From NCBI GenBank assembly GCA_965207335.1, contig OZ242267.1:620001-684000 (forward strand): DNA of 64,000 bases, written 5' to 3'. How positions within the stretch are numbered: position 1 is the first letter of the stretch; each line of letters starts with the position of its first letter. The notes under the pieces were generated by a model. It was given only the letters and a program-made list of their open reading frames with translations, searched no databases and was not told the DNA's origin. Position numbers and translations under genes: made by a program. Positions 1 to 7,745 of this stretch are shown piece by piece. Source of the stretch: G965207335 sp965207335. Its GTDB lineage: Bacteria > Pseudomonadota > Gammaproteobacteria > PS1 > Pseudothioglobaceae.

Positions 1-56
1 ACTGTTTTTTATAAATAAACAGTCTTTAATATAATCTTAATTATTTATCAAAATAC

Positions 57-662
57 TTATAAGACTCTTTTTAACATAATATTTAACATATCCCAAACTT
101 GTTCTAAATTAGTTTTTTTCAGTGCCGAAAAGGTTTGCACACTTGTTAAGCTATTTTTTTTAAGGATATTTAGTATTTTAAATGCGGTATTTTTCGCCCC
201 ATTGGTACTTAATTTATCAGCCTTAGTTAATAAAATATGCACAGGAATATTATAATACAAGCACCAATCTAATATTTGTTCATCAAATGGTTTTAAAGGA
301 TGGCGAATATCCATTACTAATATTATTCCACTTAGACTATTGCGGTTAGCCAAATAATTATTAATGTTTTTGTGCCATTTCAATCTTACGCTTAATGGCA
401 CTTTAGCATAACCATAGCCCGGTAAATCTACTAATCTATTATTATCAGGTAAATCAAAATATACTAAATGCTGGGTTCTGCCCGGTGTTTTGCTAACTTT
501 TGCTAGTTTGTTTTGCGAAGTAATAACATTAATAGCACTAGACTTGCCAGAATTTGAACGACCAACAAATGCTACTTCATAGCCAATATCATCTGGGCTA
601 GTTGCTAATTTTGGAGAGCTAAGATTAAACTTTGCCCCGTTGTAAAAAGATTTTGCTTGCAT
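57..662 (-). CDS. engB: Ribosome biogenesis GTPase EngB (YihA/YsxC)
   Basis: A small TRAFAC-class GTPase that is needed for assembly of the large ribosomal subunit in the cytoplasm. The 201-residue product has the G1 P-loop GRSNSGKS at about 34-41, G3 DLPG at 79-82 followed by YGYAKV, which is typical of this family, and G4 TKAD at 146-149. Length matches the usual 195-210 residues. It stands alone on the minus strand, divergent from the cytochrome c gene at 723, so the roughly 60 bp between them must hold both promoters. The family assignment is from motifs seen directly; the ribosomal role is known for the family. Confidence 0.96.
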   Translation of the reverse strand: MQAKSFYNGAKFNLSSPKLATSPDDIGYEVAFVGRSNSGKSSAINVITSQNKLAKVSKTPGRTQHLVYFDLPDNNRLVDLPGYGYAKVPLSVRLKWHKNINNYLANRNSLSGIILVMDIRHPLKPFDEQILDWCLYYNIPVHILLTKADKLSTNGAKNTAFKILNILKKNSLTSVQTFSALKKTNLEQVWDMLNIMLKRVL

Positions 663-722
663 TATTATTTTAATTATCTATAATTTAGCACATATAAAAT
701 TATATAATAAAAGGAAAACATT

Positions 723-1016
723 ATGAAAAAAATAAAACTAATCATACTCTCAACATTATTTGCCATTACTAGTATTGTTATAGCTGGTGTTGGAGAAGAT
801 GCTTATAATGCTACTTGTGCTTCTTGCCATGGTGCTAAGGGTGGCAAACCTATATTGCCTACTTATCCTAAACTACAAGGACAACACGCCGCTTATACCG
901 TTAAACAAATAAAAGATTTTCAATCTGGTGCTAGAAAAGACCCTACTATGAATGCTATGGCTAACCTAATTAAAGGCAAAGAGCAAGCTATTGCTGATTA
1001 TTTAGCCGCGCAATAA
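723..1016 (+). CDS. Small periplasmic class I cytochrome c
   Basis: A 97-residue c-type cytochrome. Residues 1-21 form a Sec signal peptide (KKIKLI followed by a hydrophobic stretch and ending near VIA), and the heme attachment site CASCHG lies at about 32-37. Met residues near 76-80 (DPTMNAM) are candidates for the distal heme ligand. The mature protein of about 75 residues resembles cytochrome c553/c5-type electron carriers that move electrons in the periplasm. A purine-rich stretch AAAGGAAAAC lies just before the ATG and fits a ribosome binding site. The redox partner cannot be told from the sequence. Confidence 0.9.
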   Translation: MKKIKLIILSTLFAITSIVIAGVGEDAYNATCASCHGAKGGKPILPTYPKLQGQHAAYTVKQIKDFQSGARKDPTMNAMANLIKGKEQAIADYLAAQ

Positions 1017-1085
1017 ACATATATTTTGTAGATAATATTTAGTCTAGCTTACACAATTATAATAGTAAAAATAACGCCATATTTT

Positions 1086-1403
1086 TTAATCCCATAGTGA
1101 TTCTAGTTGATAAAAACTGCGTACAGAATCTAGCATGATATGAACTATAATATCATCTAAATCAACTAGTATCCACTCTCCAACACCATCGCCTTCTGTT
1201 GCTAAGTATGATAAATTATGCTGTTTAGCATTTATTTTTATATAATTAGCTAAACTTTTAGCATGAACACTAGATCTAGCAGAAGCTATAACCATAGCAC
1301 TTATTTCATACTCTATATTTTTGCTTTTAATTGCGGTAATATTTACAGCCTTATAATCTGTTAATATTTTATTTATAGTAGTTATTTTTTTGCTTAAATT
1401 CAT
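1086..1403 (-). CDS. rsfS: Ribosomal silencing factor RsfS
   Basis: A 105-residue protein of the Iojap/RsfS family, which binds ribosomal protein L14 and blocks subunit joining when nutrients are short. Recognisable are ASARSSVHAKSLA in the middle and the conserved block GEWILVDLDDIIVHIML near 75-93. Its start overlaps the stop of nadD by 4 bp (ATGA-type), so the two genes are translationally coupled, as in many gammaproteobacteria where nadD and rsfS form one unit. Length is typical for the family. Confidence 0.93.
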   Translation of the reverse strand: MNLSKKITTINKILTDYKAVNITAIKSKNIEYEISAMVIASARSSVHAKSLANYIKINAKQHNLSYLATEGDGVGEWILVDLDDIIVHIMLDSVRSFYQLESLWD

Positions 1404-1999
1404 TGGTAAATATATTTAATTATTTCTTTAGGAACTAATCCTGTAATTGCCTGATTATTTTCTATTTTATAACGAATATCACTACTAGATGTATTAATTT
1501 CATCTTGAGTTAATAAATACAATAAGCCAAATTTATTATTTTTTAAATCAGCTATATTTGTAGTTTTAGTAAAATTTTGTAATAGCATATTATCAATATC
1601 ATTATTAGGCCTATTAACAATTACTAAGTGGCAAAATTTGTCAAACTCATTATGTCTTTTCCAAGTATTAATAGTGTTAAAACTATCGACGCCTATTAGC
1701 AAACAAATACTATGATTTAGATAGTCTTTACGAATACTTATTAAACTATCAATAGTGTATGTAGTTTTATTTTGTTTAATTTCTCTGGTGTCTATTGTTG
1801 TTTTTTGGATATTTTTAACCACTGTTTTTAACATATCTAATCTTACTTGTTTAGTAAAAAAAGTATTATTTTTACAACTAGAGCTATAATATGGCAAAAA
1901 TAATAATTTACTTAACCCAAGTTTAGATATAGCAGTTTTTGCAGTATTTATATGGCCAAAATGTATAGGGTCAAAACCACCACCAAATATTGCTATCAT
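1400..1999 (-). CDS. nadD: Nicotinate-nucleotide adenylyltransferase NadD
   Basis: Adenylates nicotinate mononucleotide to deamido-NAD in NAD synthesis. The N-terminus has the nucleotidyltransferase signature GGGFDPIHFGH (about 6-16), and the C-terminal SSSDIR motif is at about 170-175, which together identify the family. The 199-residue length fits. It overlaps rsfS downstream and the metallo-hydrolase gene upstream by 4 bp each, giving a tight three-gene operon. Confidence 0.95.
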   Translation of the reverse strand: MIAIFGGGFDPIHFGHINTAKTAISKLGLSKLLFLPYYSSSCKNNTFFTKQVRLDMLKTVVKNIQKTTIDTREIKQNKTTYTIDSLISIRKDYLNHSICLLIGVDSFNTINTWKRHNEFDKFCHLVIVNRPNNDIDNMLLQNFTKTTNIADLKNNKFGLLYLLTQDEINTSSSDIRYKIENNQAITGLVPKEIIKYIYQ

Positions 2000-2745
2000 T
2001 TTAGTTGAGACCTTGGCGGTTTTATTATTGATAATAATTCTTGTTTTGTCATTTTTTGCATTGGATAAACTCTAGTTTTATCGTGTATTTGCTCACGATA
2101 ATTAATAAAATCAGGTAAATTATCTATTAATAAAAATGGATTGCCATTTTTTTGCTCACCCATAGTAGTAGTTTTTTTATCACCGTAGTCATGACCACAA
2201 CGCAAGTGAATATTATCTGGTATTTGTTTTAGTTTTTGCATGCTATGAAAACATTGCTTAGCACTAGCACCAGGTAACGCACAGTGTCCAGCCCCATAAA
2301 CAAATAAAGTATCACCAGCAATTAAATGATTTTCTAATAAAAAACACACACCACCAGAAGTATGTCCTGGAGTTACTATAACCTTTGCCTTAGTTGTACC
2401 AACTGTAATAATTTGTCCATCAGTAACAGCTTCTATGGTATTTTTTATATTTGATAAATAAGGTATTTCATCACTACCTGCTAGTATTTTAGCATTAGTT
2501 TTATTTGCTAGTTCATCAACAGCATTAGTATGGTCAGGATGCCAATGAGTAATCCATATTTGAGTAATTTTATAACCTAACTTATTGGTAATATTAATAA
2601 ATAAATCACTATCCCAAGCAGGATCAATTACAGCAGCAGTTTTGCTATTATCATCACAAATTATATGAATAGAATTTTCTAATTGCCCTAAATGATAAAT
2701 TATAATTAATTGCCAATCTTTTTCTTTTATATGTTTTATTTGCAT
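1996..2745 (-). CDS. GloB-like metallo-beta-lactamase fold hydrolase (hydroxyacylglutathione hydrolase-like)
   Basis: A metallo-beta-lactamase superfamily enzyme with the zinc motif THWHPDH, followed by GHTSGGVCF, the metal-bridging Asp in AGDTLF and a late His in CGHDYG. This order is that of glyoxalase II, which hydrolyses S-lactoylglutathione to lactate. I place the start at the ATG at 2745 because this matches the N-terminus of glyoxalase II; an in-frame TTG at 2808 would add 21 residues that look like untranslated DNA. At about 249 residues it is close to the family length. First gene of the operon with nadD and rsfS. Substrate is inferred from family only. Confidence 0.85.
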   Translation of the reverse strand: MQIKHIKEKDWQLIIIYHLGQLENSIHIICDDNSKTAAVIDPAWDSDLFINITNKLGYKITQIWITHWHPDHTNAVDELANKTNAKILAGSDEIPYLSNIKNTIEAVTDGQIITVGTTKAKVIVTPGHTSGGVCFLLENHLIAGDTLFVYGAGHCALPGASAKQCFHSMQKLKQIPDNIHLRCGHDYGDKKTTTMGEQKNGNPFLLIDNLPDFINYREQIHDKTRVYPMQKMTKQELLSIIKPPRSQLK

Positions 2746-2906
2746 TACCAAAAACCACTGAAAATATATTTTAAAATTATAACATACCAGGGTTATAACA
2801 TTATACAAATACTTATATAATGTAGTCTTTTATATATTATTTGCTGAATTGTTGATTTTGAGTTATACTACTATTTATAGCAAAAACAACAAAAACGGAG
2901 AATAAA

Positions 2907-3494
2907 ATGACATTACAAAAACTCGTAAATAAAAATAATAAGCGTAGCATTGGTTTTATTATTATACTTGTTGCGGTTACTGGTTTATTACTTGCTAACT
3001 TCACTAAATTAGCGGCATTTAATAACAAAAAAATGGTTGGAAAGTCATTGCCAGAATTTACCCATAGTGATAAACAAGATTGGATTAATAGTCAGCCTTT
3101 ATCTAGGCAAGATTTAGAGGGTAAGGTTGTACTAATAGATTTTTGGACTTTTGGTTGTTGGAATTGTTATCGTTCCTTTCCTTGGTTAAATAGCTTAGAA
3201 AAAAAACTTAAAGGGCAAGATTTTGTAATTATTGGAGTGCATACACCAGAGTTTGAGCACGAAAAAAACCGCACAACAATAGCACAAAAAACCAAAGAAT
3301 TTAATCTTCATCATCCTGTTATGATTGATTCTGATTTTAGCTATTGGAAGACTATGAATAATCGTTATTGGCCAACATTTTATCTAATTGACAAAAACGG
3401 CAAAATTGATAATGTATTTATAGGTGAAACCCACGAAGGCGATATAAGAGCAAGAGTAATAGAGCGAAATATATCTAATTTACTAAAAAGCTAA
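2907..3494 (+). CDS. Membrane-anchored thioredoxin-like protein (TlpA/DipZ-C type)
   Basis: A 195-residue protein with one N-terminal membrane helix (about 15-31) and a periplasmic thioredoxin fold. The active site is WTFGCWNC, with cysteines at 84 and 87, followed by FVIIGVHTPEF, a block characteristic of the TlpA-like domain found at the C-terminus of DipZ/CcdA-type proteins. The cis-Pro region is WPTFYLID. Likely a periplasmic thiol-disulfide reductase or oxidase. The upstream AACGGAGAATAAA is a good ribosome binding site for the ATG at 2907. It is a single gene and its substrate is unknown. Confidence 0.85.
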   Translation: MTLQKLVNKNNKRSIGFIIILVAVTGLLLANFTKLAAFNNKKMVGKSLPEFTHSDKQDWINSQPLSRQDLEGKVVLIDFWTFGCWNCYRSFPWLNSLEKKLKGQDFVIIGVHTPEFEHEKNRTTIAQKTKEFNLHHPVMIDSDFSYWKTMNNRYWPTFYLIDKNGKIDNVFIGETHEGDIRARVIERNISNLLKS

Positions 3495-3501
3495 ATAATA
3501 G

Positions 3502-3577
3502 TGGCGTCCCCTAGGGGAATCGAACCCCTGTTGCCAGGATGAAAACCTGAAGTCCTCGGCCACTAGACGAAGGGGAC
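3502..3577 (-). tRNA. tRNA-Glu (UUC)
   Basis: The reverse strand folds into a full cloverleaf of 76 nt starting GTCCCCTTCGTCTAG and ending in an encoded CCA. The anticodon stem TCAGG/CCTGG closes the loop TTTTCAT, giving anticodon TTC for glutamate. The T-arm GGGGTTCGATTCCCC is standard. Confidence 0.97.
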
Positions 3578-3609
3578 AACTTTTTTGTTAATGCTTAGAC
3601 TTATGCTAT

Positions 3610-3685
3610 TGGTGGAGCTAAGCGGGTTCGAACCGCTGACCTCAACACTGCCAGTGTTGCGCTCTCCCAACTGAGCTATAGCCCC
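3610..3685 (-). tRNA. tRNA-Ala (GGC)
   Basis: A 76-nt cloverleaf on the reverse strand, starting GGGGCTATAGCTCAG and ending with an encoded CCA. The stem CAACA/TGTTG closes the loop CTGGCAG, giving anticodon GGC for alanine. It lies 32 nt upstream of tRNA-Glu on the same strand, so both are probably cut from one transcript. Confidence 0.97.
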
Positions 3686-3765
3686 AGTTCAACAAAAGAA
3701 ACAGATTATAATGATTTTTATGCCTTAGTCAAGAATAAGTTGTAAATATATTCAAAACCCGTAAT

Positions 3766-4464
3766 TTAAAAACTAACACTAGTTAAAGTATAATCATATT
3801 GTTTATCTTTTCTATTGTGTTTAATTAGTACTGGAATATATTGTTTATTTATTGCAAAATAAACAATAGTTTTTTTATTAATATCTTTATTTTTTGTCAT
3901 AACTTTAATAACTTGAATAACTTTATCGTCAATAGTTATGTCTATTATGCCTTGATTGTAAAAAGACTGCGATTTTAATTTTTTATTATTAACTACTTGA
4001 TAATTATAAACTAACTTCTCTGGCGTGTTAATAATATCATATTGCAATGCTAAAACCATATTTAGCTCGTCAATAATATTTCCTGTTTTTGCTTGATATG
4101 TTTTATTTATTGTGGTATTTACTGCTGTTTTACTAGCAGAATTAATAATTATGGTAGTATTTTCTTTAATATCATCATTCTCATTTTTAACTAAATTATA
4201 GCTTGTAGAATTTAAACCTAAGTTATTAATTATAAATTTACTAGTATAGTTAATATTATATTTTTTAAATAATGATAATAACCAAGTACTATTTACTATT
4301 GAAGTATATAAATAACCATTATCTTGATTTTTAACTAGGCTTCTTTTATCGTTTGCTACATGAATATTGTTTATTGCTAATTCATATTCAGCATTATAAA
4401 TTGGCAGTTCTAATGCATAATTTTGATTAATTATAAATATCGTAAATAACACTAAAAATTTCAT
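3766..4464 (-). CDS. DUF3108 periplasmic protein downstream of purN
   Basis: A 232-residue protein with a cleavable signal peptide (about 1-17, MKFLVLFTIFII...YALE). The rest is rich in beta strands (YNAEYELAINNI; YLYTSIVNSTWLLSLF) and fits the DUF3108 family, often encoded next to purN in gammaproteobacteria. The start overlaps the purN stop by 4 bp. Function is not known. The assignment rests on gene position and overall pattern. Confidence 0.7.
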   Translation of the reverse strand: MKFLVLFTIFIINQNYALELPIYNAEYELAINNIHVANDKRSLVKNQDNGYLYTSIVNSTWLLSLFKKYNINYTSKFIINNLGLNSTSYNLVKNENDDIKENTTIIINSASKTAVNTTINKTYQAKTGNIIDELNMVLALQYDIINTPEKLVYNYQVVNNKKLKSQSFYNQGIIDITIDDKVIQVIKVMTKNKDINKKTIVYFAINKQYIPVLIKHNRKDKQYDYTLTSVSF

Positions 4465-5081
4465 AATATAATAGGTTTGGTAATTATTTTATCATCTAAA
4501 TAAGCATTATTATTAACTAGCTTTAATCTATTTGTACTAAACCAACTAATTACCTCAGAATATAATTTATGTTCTTGAACTAACACTTTATCAGCAAGTG
4601 TTTGTTTATTGTCACTGCCATCTATATTAACTATTTTTTGGGCTATTACAGCACCACTATCTAGTTTATCATTAACAAAATGAACACTGGCACCATGAAT
4701 TATTTCTTTACTATCTATTGCTCGTTGATGAGTATTTAAACCTTTAAATTTTGGCAATAATGAGGGATGGATATTAATCATTTTACCTAAATACTTATTG
4801 ATAAACTTTGTAGTTAAAATACGCATAAAACCAGCCAAAATTAATAAATTTGGCTCTAAGTTATGAATAAAATTTATTAACTCATTGTCAAATTCTATCC
4901 TAGACTTATCATTGTCTATGATATGGGTTGCTATATTGGCATTTTTTGCTCTTTGTAAGCCAAAAGCATTTTTATTGTTACTAATTACACATTGAATCTT
5001 TATATTAATTTTGTTGGCATTATCAATAATAGCTTGTAGGTTTGAACCATTCCCAGATATTAACACCACACAATTTAACAT
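4461..5081 (-). CDS. purN: Phosphoribosylglycinamide formyltransferase PurN
   Basis: Transfers the formyl group from 10-formyl-tetrahydrofolate to GAR, the third step of purine synthesis. The 206-residue protein has the phosphate-binding loop SGNGSNLQA near 9-17 and the catalytic triad Asn103 and His105 in INIHPSLLPKFKG with Asp141 in DSGAVIA. It follows purM with only 2 nt between the stop and the start, in the standard purM-purN order. Confidence 0.96.
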   Translation of the reverse strand: MLNCVVLISGNGSNLQAIIDNANKINIKIQCVISNNKNAFGLQRAKNANIATHIIDNDKSRIEFDNELINFIHNLEPNLLILAGFMRILTTKFINKYLGKMINIHPSLLPKFKGLNTHQRAIDSKEIIHGASVHFVNDKLDSGAVIAQKIVNIDGSDNKQTLADKVLVQEHKLYSEVISWFSTNRLKLVNNNAYLDDKIITKPIIL

Positions 5082-5083
5082 AA

Positions 5084-6091
5084 TTATTTAATGATTATTT
5101 GTTTATCTTTATTTGTCGTAATATTACCGATAATAACAGCATCTTCTTTATTTTTTCTCAAAATATTTATGGTTTTTTGACTATCTTTTGTAGCAACAAT
5201 TACTACCATACCAATACCACAATTAAATACACGGTACATTTCATAATTATTTATGTTGCCATTTTTTTGTAGCCAAGTAAATATATCTGGTATTTTCCAA
5301 GTCGTACTATCTATATTAGCCATTAAATTATTTGGTAATATTCTAGGAATATTTTCCAATAAACCGCCTCCTGTTATATGTGATAATCCCAATACATTTA
5401 CCTTTTCTAATAACTCTAAAATAGCCCTAACATATATCTTAGTAGGGGTTAAAAGTTGGTTTATTATATTGTTATCAATATTTTTTACCGAATTTAGTAT
5501 CTTCCTAACCAACGAGAAGCCATTAGAATGAACACCAGATGAGCGAATGCCAATTATAGAGTTGCCATTTTTTATTTTTGTGCCATCAATTAATTTATCT
5601 TTATTTACAATACCTACACAAAAACCAGCTAAATCATAATCATTATTATTATATACTCCAGGCATTTCTGCTGTTTCACCACCTATTAAGGCACATTTTG
5701 CTTCTTTACAGCCTGCTACTATACCTTTAATAACCATAGTTGCTAATTTAATATCAAGCTTACCAGTAGCATAATAATCTAAGAAAAATAACGGTTTTGC
5801 ACCTTGGACTATTAAATCATTAACACACATAGCTACTAAATCTATGCCAATATTGCTATGGTTATTATATTGCTCTGCTAATTTTAATTTTGTTCCTACC
5901 CCGTCCGTACCAGATACTAAAATAGGATTTTTGTATTTTGCTATGTCTATCTCAAACAAAGCACCGAAACCACCTAAACCAGAAATTACTCCATCTATAT
6001 TAGTACTTTTTGCTAACGGCTTGATAATATTGACTAATTTATTACCAGTGTCTATATTAACACCAGCATTTTTATAAGTAAGTGATGACAT
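5084..6091 (-). CDS. purM: Phosphoribosylformylglycinamidine cyclo-ligase PurM
   Basis: AIR synthetase, fifth step of purine synthesis, using ATP to close the imidazole ring. The start is the ATG at 6091, giving MSSLTYKNAGVNIDTG, which matches the usual PurM N-terminus; an in-frame start 45 bp upstream would add an unlikely leader. Conserved blocks seen are GVGTKLKLA, the MCVNDLIVQGAKPLFFLDY segment, GGETAEMPG and HITGGGLLENIPR. The 335-residue length is typical. It is divergent from pgsA with only about 30 bp between starts. Confidence 0.96.
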   Translation of the reverse strand: MSSLTYKNAGVNIDTGNKLVNIIKPLAKSTNIDGVISGLGGFGALFEIDIAKYKNPILVSGTDGVGTKLKLAEQYNNHSNIGIDLVAMCVNDLIVQGAKPLFFLDYYATGKLDIKLATMVIKGIVAGCKEAKCALIGGETAEMPGVYNNNDYDLAGFCVGIVNKDKLIDGTKIKNGNSIIGIRSSGVHSNGFSLVRKILNSVKNIDNNIINQLLTPTKIYVRAILELLEKVNVLGLSHITGGGLLENIPRILPNNLMANIDSTTWKIPDIFTWLQKNGNINNYEMYRVFNCGIGMVVIVATKDSQKTINILRKNKEDAVIIGNITTNKDKQIIIK

Positions 6092-6121
6092 TTTTTTTAA
6101 TAAAAGTATAAAATTGGCATA

Positions 6122-6685
6122 ATGAAAATTAAGCAAATACCTAATATATTAAGTATTTTTCGTATTATTTTAACCGTTCCTATAGTTTTTTTATTGCTAA
6201 ACCACGAGTATTTTATAACATTATGGTTATTTTTGTTGGCAGGAATTACTGATGCTTTAGACGGATACATAGCCAAAAAATTTAATTTCCAAACGTGGAT
6301 AGGTTCTATTCTTGACCCATTAGCAGATAAAATATTACTAATTAGCAGTTTTATATCGTTATTTTTATTAGAATTAATTCCATTATGGTTTTTAGCTATA
6401 ATTTTATTCCGTGATATAATATTAATAGCTGGCATGGTAGGTTATTACTACAATAATGCCATAATAAACAAAAAATACATAGTACCCTCAAATATTAGTA
6501 AATTAAATACTGTATTACAAATATTAGTAGTATTATCAACTGTATTTTCTCAAATATATAATATAGTTGATTCGTGGCTTATTACTTTATATATTATTAC
6601 TGCTACTAGTACTGTATTAAGCGGTGTTGATTATGCTTGGTTATGGATTTGCACCTTAATAAAAGATAGCAAAAGCTCTAATTAA
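6122..6685 (+). CDS. pgsA: CDP-diacylglycerol-glycerol-3-phosphate 3-phosphatidyltransferase PgsA
   Basis: Integral membrane enzyme of phosphatidylglycerol synthesis. The CDP-alcohol phosphotransferase motif is visible at about 44-69 as D44..D47-G48..A51..G61..D65..D69, with Lys where Arg is more common after Ala51. Four to five hydrophobic helices follow. 187 residues is the normal length. It begins 31 bp from the divergent purM start. Confidence 0.94.
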   Translation: MKIKQIPNILSIFRIILTVPIVFLLLNHEYFITLWLFLLAGITDALDGYIAKKFNFQTWIGSILDPLADKILLISSFISLFLLELIPLWFLAIILFRDIILIAGMVGYYYNNAIINKKYIVPSNISKLNTVLQILVVLSTVFSQIYNIVDSWLITLYIITATSTVLSGVDYAWLWICTLIKDSKSSN

Positions 6686-6701
6686 TAGAGTTTTTTATAG
6701 T

Positions 6702-6720
6702 GAGACCTTTACACAAGTAA
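6702..6720 (+). repeat. Single end of the GAGACC inverted-repeat element, before hda
   Basis: The sequence gagacctttacacaagtaa matches the left end shared by the small elements at 17439, 46630 and 56661 in 13 or more positions. It ends directly at the hda start codon at 6721. No opposite end is found nearby, so it is either a solo end or a decayed copy. Confidence 0.5.
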
Positions 6721-7413
6721 ATGACACAACTAATATTACCGTTTATTTATTATAACCAAAAGAGTATTAATAACTTTATTGGTAATAAAGAGCTTATTTT
6801 ATTTTTACAATCTTTATTTAACTTAGATGAGTCCAAAATTGTTTATATTTATAGTAAACATGGTTTAGGAAAAACTTATTTATTGCAATCATACTGTAAT
6901 AAAATCATTGATTTAGGTATGCAAACCGCATATATTGACTGTAATAATTTTAAATTTTCTTATGATATGCTAGATATATTTATTGGCTATGATTGGTTAT
7001 TTATTGACAATATTAATAAAGCTGACAAATTATCACAATACATTTTATTTTCTTTATACAATTACACTAAATTTAGTAAATTAAAATTCATAATAACTGG
7101 CGATACAGTGCCAAATTTATTACAATTAGAATTAAATGATTTAAAAACTAGATTAAGTTTTACAACTATTTTTCAACTAGAAAATTTAACAGATAGTCAA
7201 AAAAAACAAATTTTAATCCATAATAATAAAGCCAATAGTATAGTTATTAATGATAATTTTTATAATTATTTATTAAAAAATTACAGCAGAAATTTAGCAG
7301 AATTATTAACTTTAATAACAAATATAAATAAATATTCTATCCAAGAACATAAGCCAATTAGTATATTTTTATTAAAAAAGTATTTGACTATAAATAGACC
7401 TTTGCATAAATAA
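6721..7413 (+). CDS. hda: DnaA-related regulator Hda
   Basis: A 230-residue AAA+ protein of the DnaA family without a C-terminal DNA-binding domain, as in Hda, which with the sliding clamp promotes hydrolysis of ATP-DnaA after initiation. The N-terminus MTQLILPF contains the QL-LPF clamp-binding motif. The P-loop YSKHGLGKTYLL lies at about 43-54 and the Walker B WLFIDNI at about 92-98. The last codons (RPLHK and stop) coincide with a copy of the GAGACC element end, so the C-terminus may have been altered by it. Position after pgsA fits Hda. Confidence 0.88.
   Translation: MTQLILPFIYYNQKSINNFIGNKELILFLQSLFNLDESKIVYIYSKHGLGKTYLLQSYCNKIIDLGMQTAYIDCNNFKFSYDMLDIFIGYDWLFIDNINKADKLSQYILFSLYNYTKFSKLKFIITGDTVPNLLQLELNDLKTRLSFTTIFQLENLTDSQKKQILIHNNKANSIVINDNFYNYLLKNYSRNLAELLTLITNINKYSIQEHKPISIFLLKKYLTINRPLHK
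7395..7412 (+). repeat. Single end of the GAGACC element overlapping the hda stop
   Basis: tagacctttgcataaata is a near-perfect copy of the element end GAGACCTTTGCATAAATA. It supplies the last four codons and the TAA stop of hda. It points the same way as the copy at 6702, so the two flank hda as direct, not inverted, repeats. Confidence 0.6.
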
Positions 7414-7608
7414 CACTTGCATATTAATACTCATGTTGGTTGTTAATATTTTATATATTAAGTTTTTAATGTTAATTTACAATGCCTAATAGCCATTAGA
7501 TAAAATATTATTTACTGTCTTAACAAGTCTTTTGTTTATGGTAGTAATTAAGTGTGTTTTGCACGCAACTCCCAACCTAATAGCTTAATATAACAGCATT
7601 TATTATAG

Positions 7609-7614
7609 TATAAT
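7609..7614 (+). promoter_or_regulatory. Probable -10 box of the tRNA-Leu promoter
   Basis: A perfect TATAAT hexamer lies 12 nt upstream of the tRNA-Leu 5' end. The -35 region (about 7585-7591) is AT-rich and not close to TTGACA. The 212-nt gap between hda and the tRNA holds nothing else that I can recognise. Confidence 0.5.
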
Positions 7615-7625
7615 AATTCACTTAT

Positions 7626-7710
7626 GCGGGAGTGGTGGAATTGGTAGACACGCTGGATTTAGGTTCCAGTGTCGCAAGATGTGAGAGTTCGAGTCTCTCC
7701 TTCCGCACCA
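7626..7710 (+). tRNA. tRNA-Leu (UAG)
   Basis: An 85-nt class II tRNA with a long variable arm, starting GCGGGAGTGGTGGAATTGG and ending in an encoded CCA. The stem CTGGA/TCCAG closes the loop TTTAGGT, giving anticodon TAG for leucine. The T-arm is AGAGTTCGAGTCTCT. Confidence 0.97.
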
Positions 7711-7745
7711 ATCATAGACACCTAAATATTAAACACTATCTAATT

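Noticed and set aside
2799..2808. TTG start of the GloB-like gene at 2808
   Set aside because: The 21 extra residues are not like any glyoxalase II N-terminus; the ATG at 2745 fits.
7632..7745. N-terminal extension of the siroheme synthase frame
   Set aside because: It runs through tRNA-Leu; the ATG at 7746 gives the normal CysG start and length.
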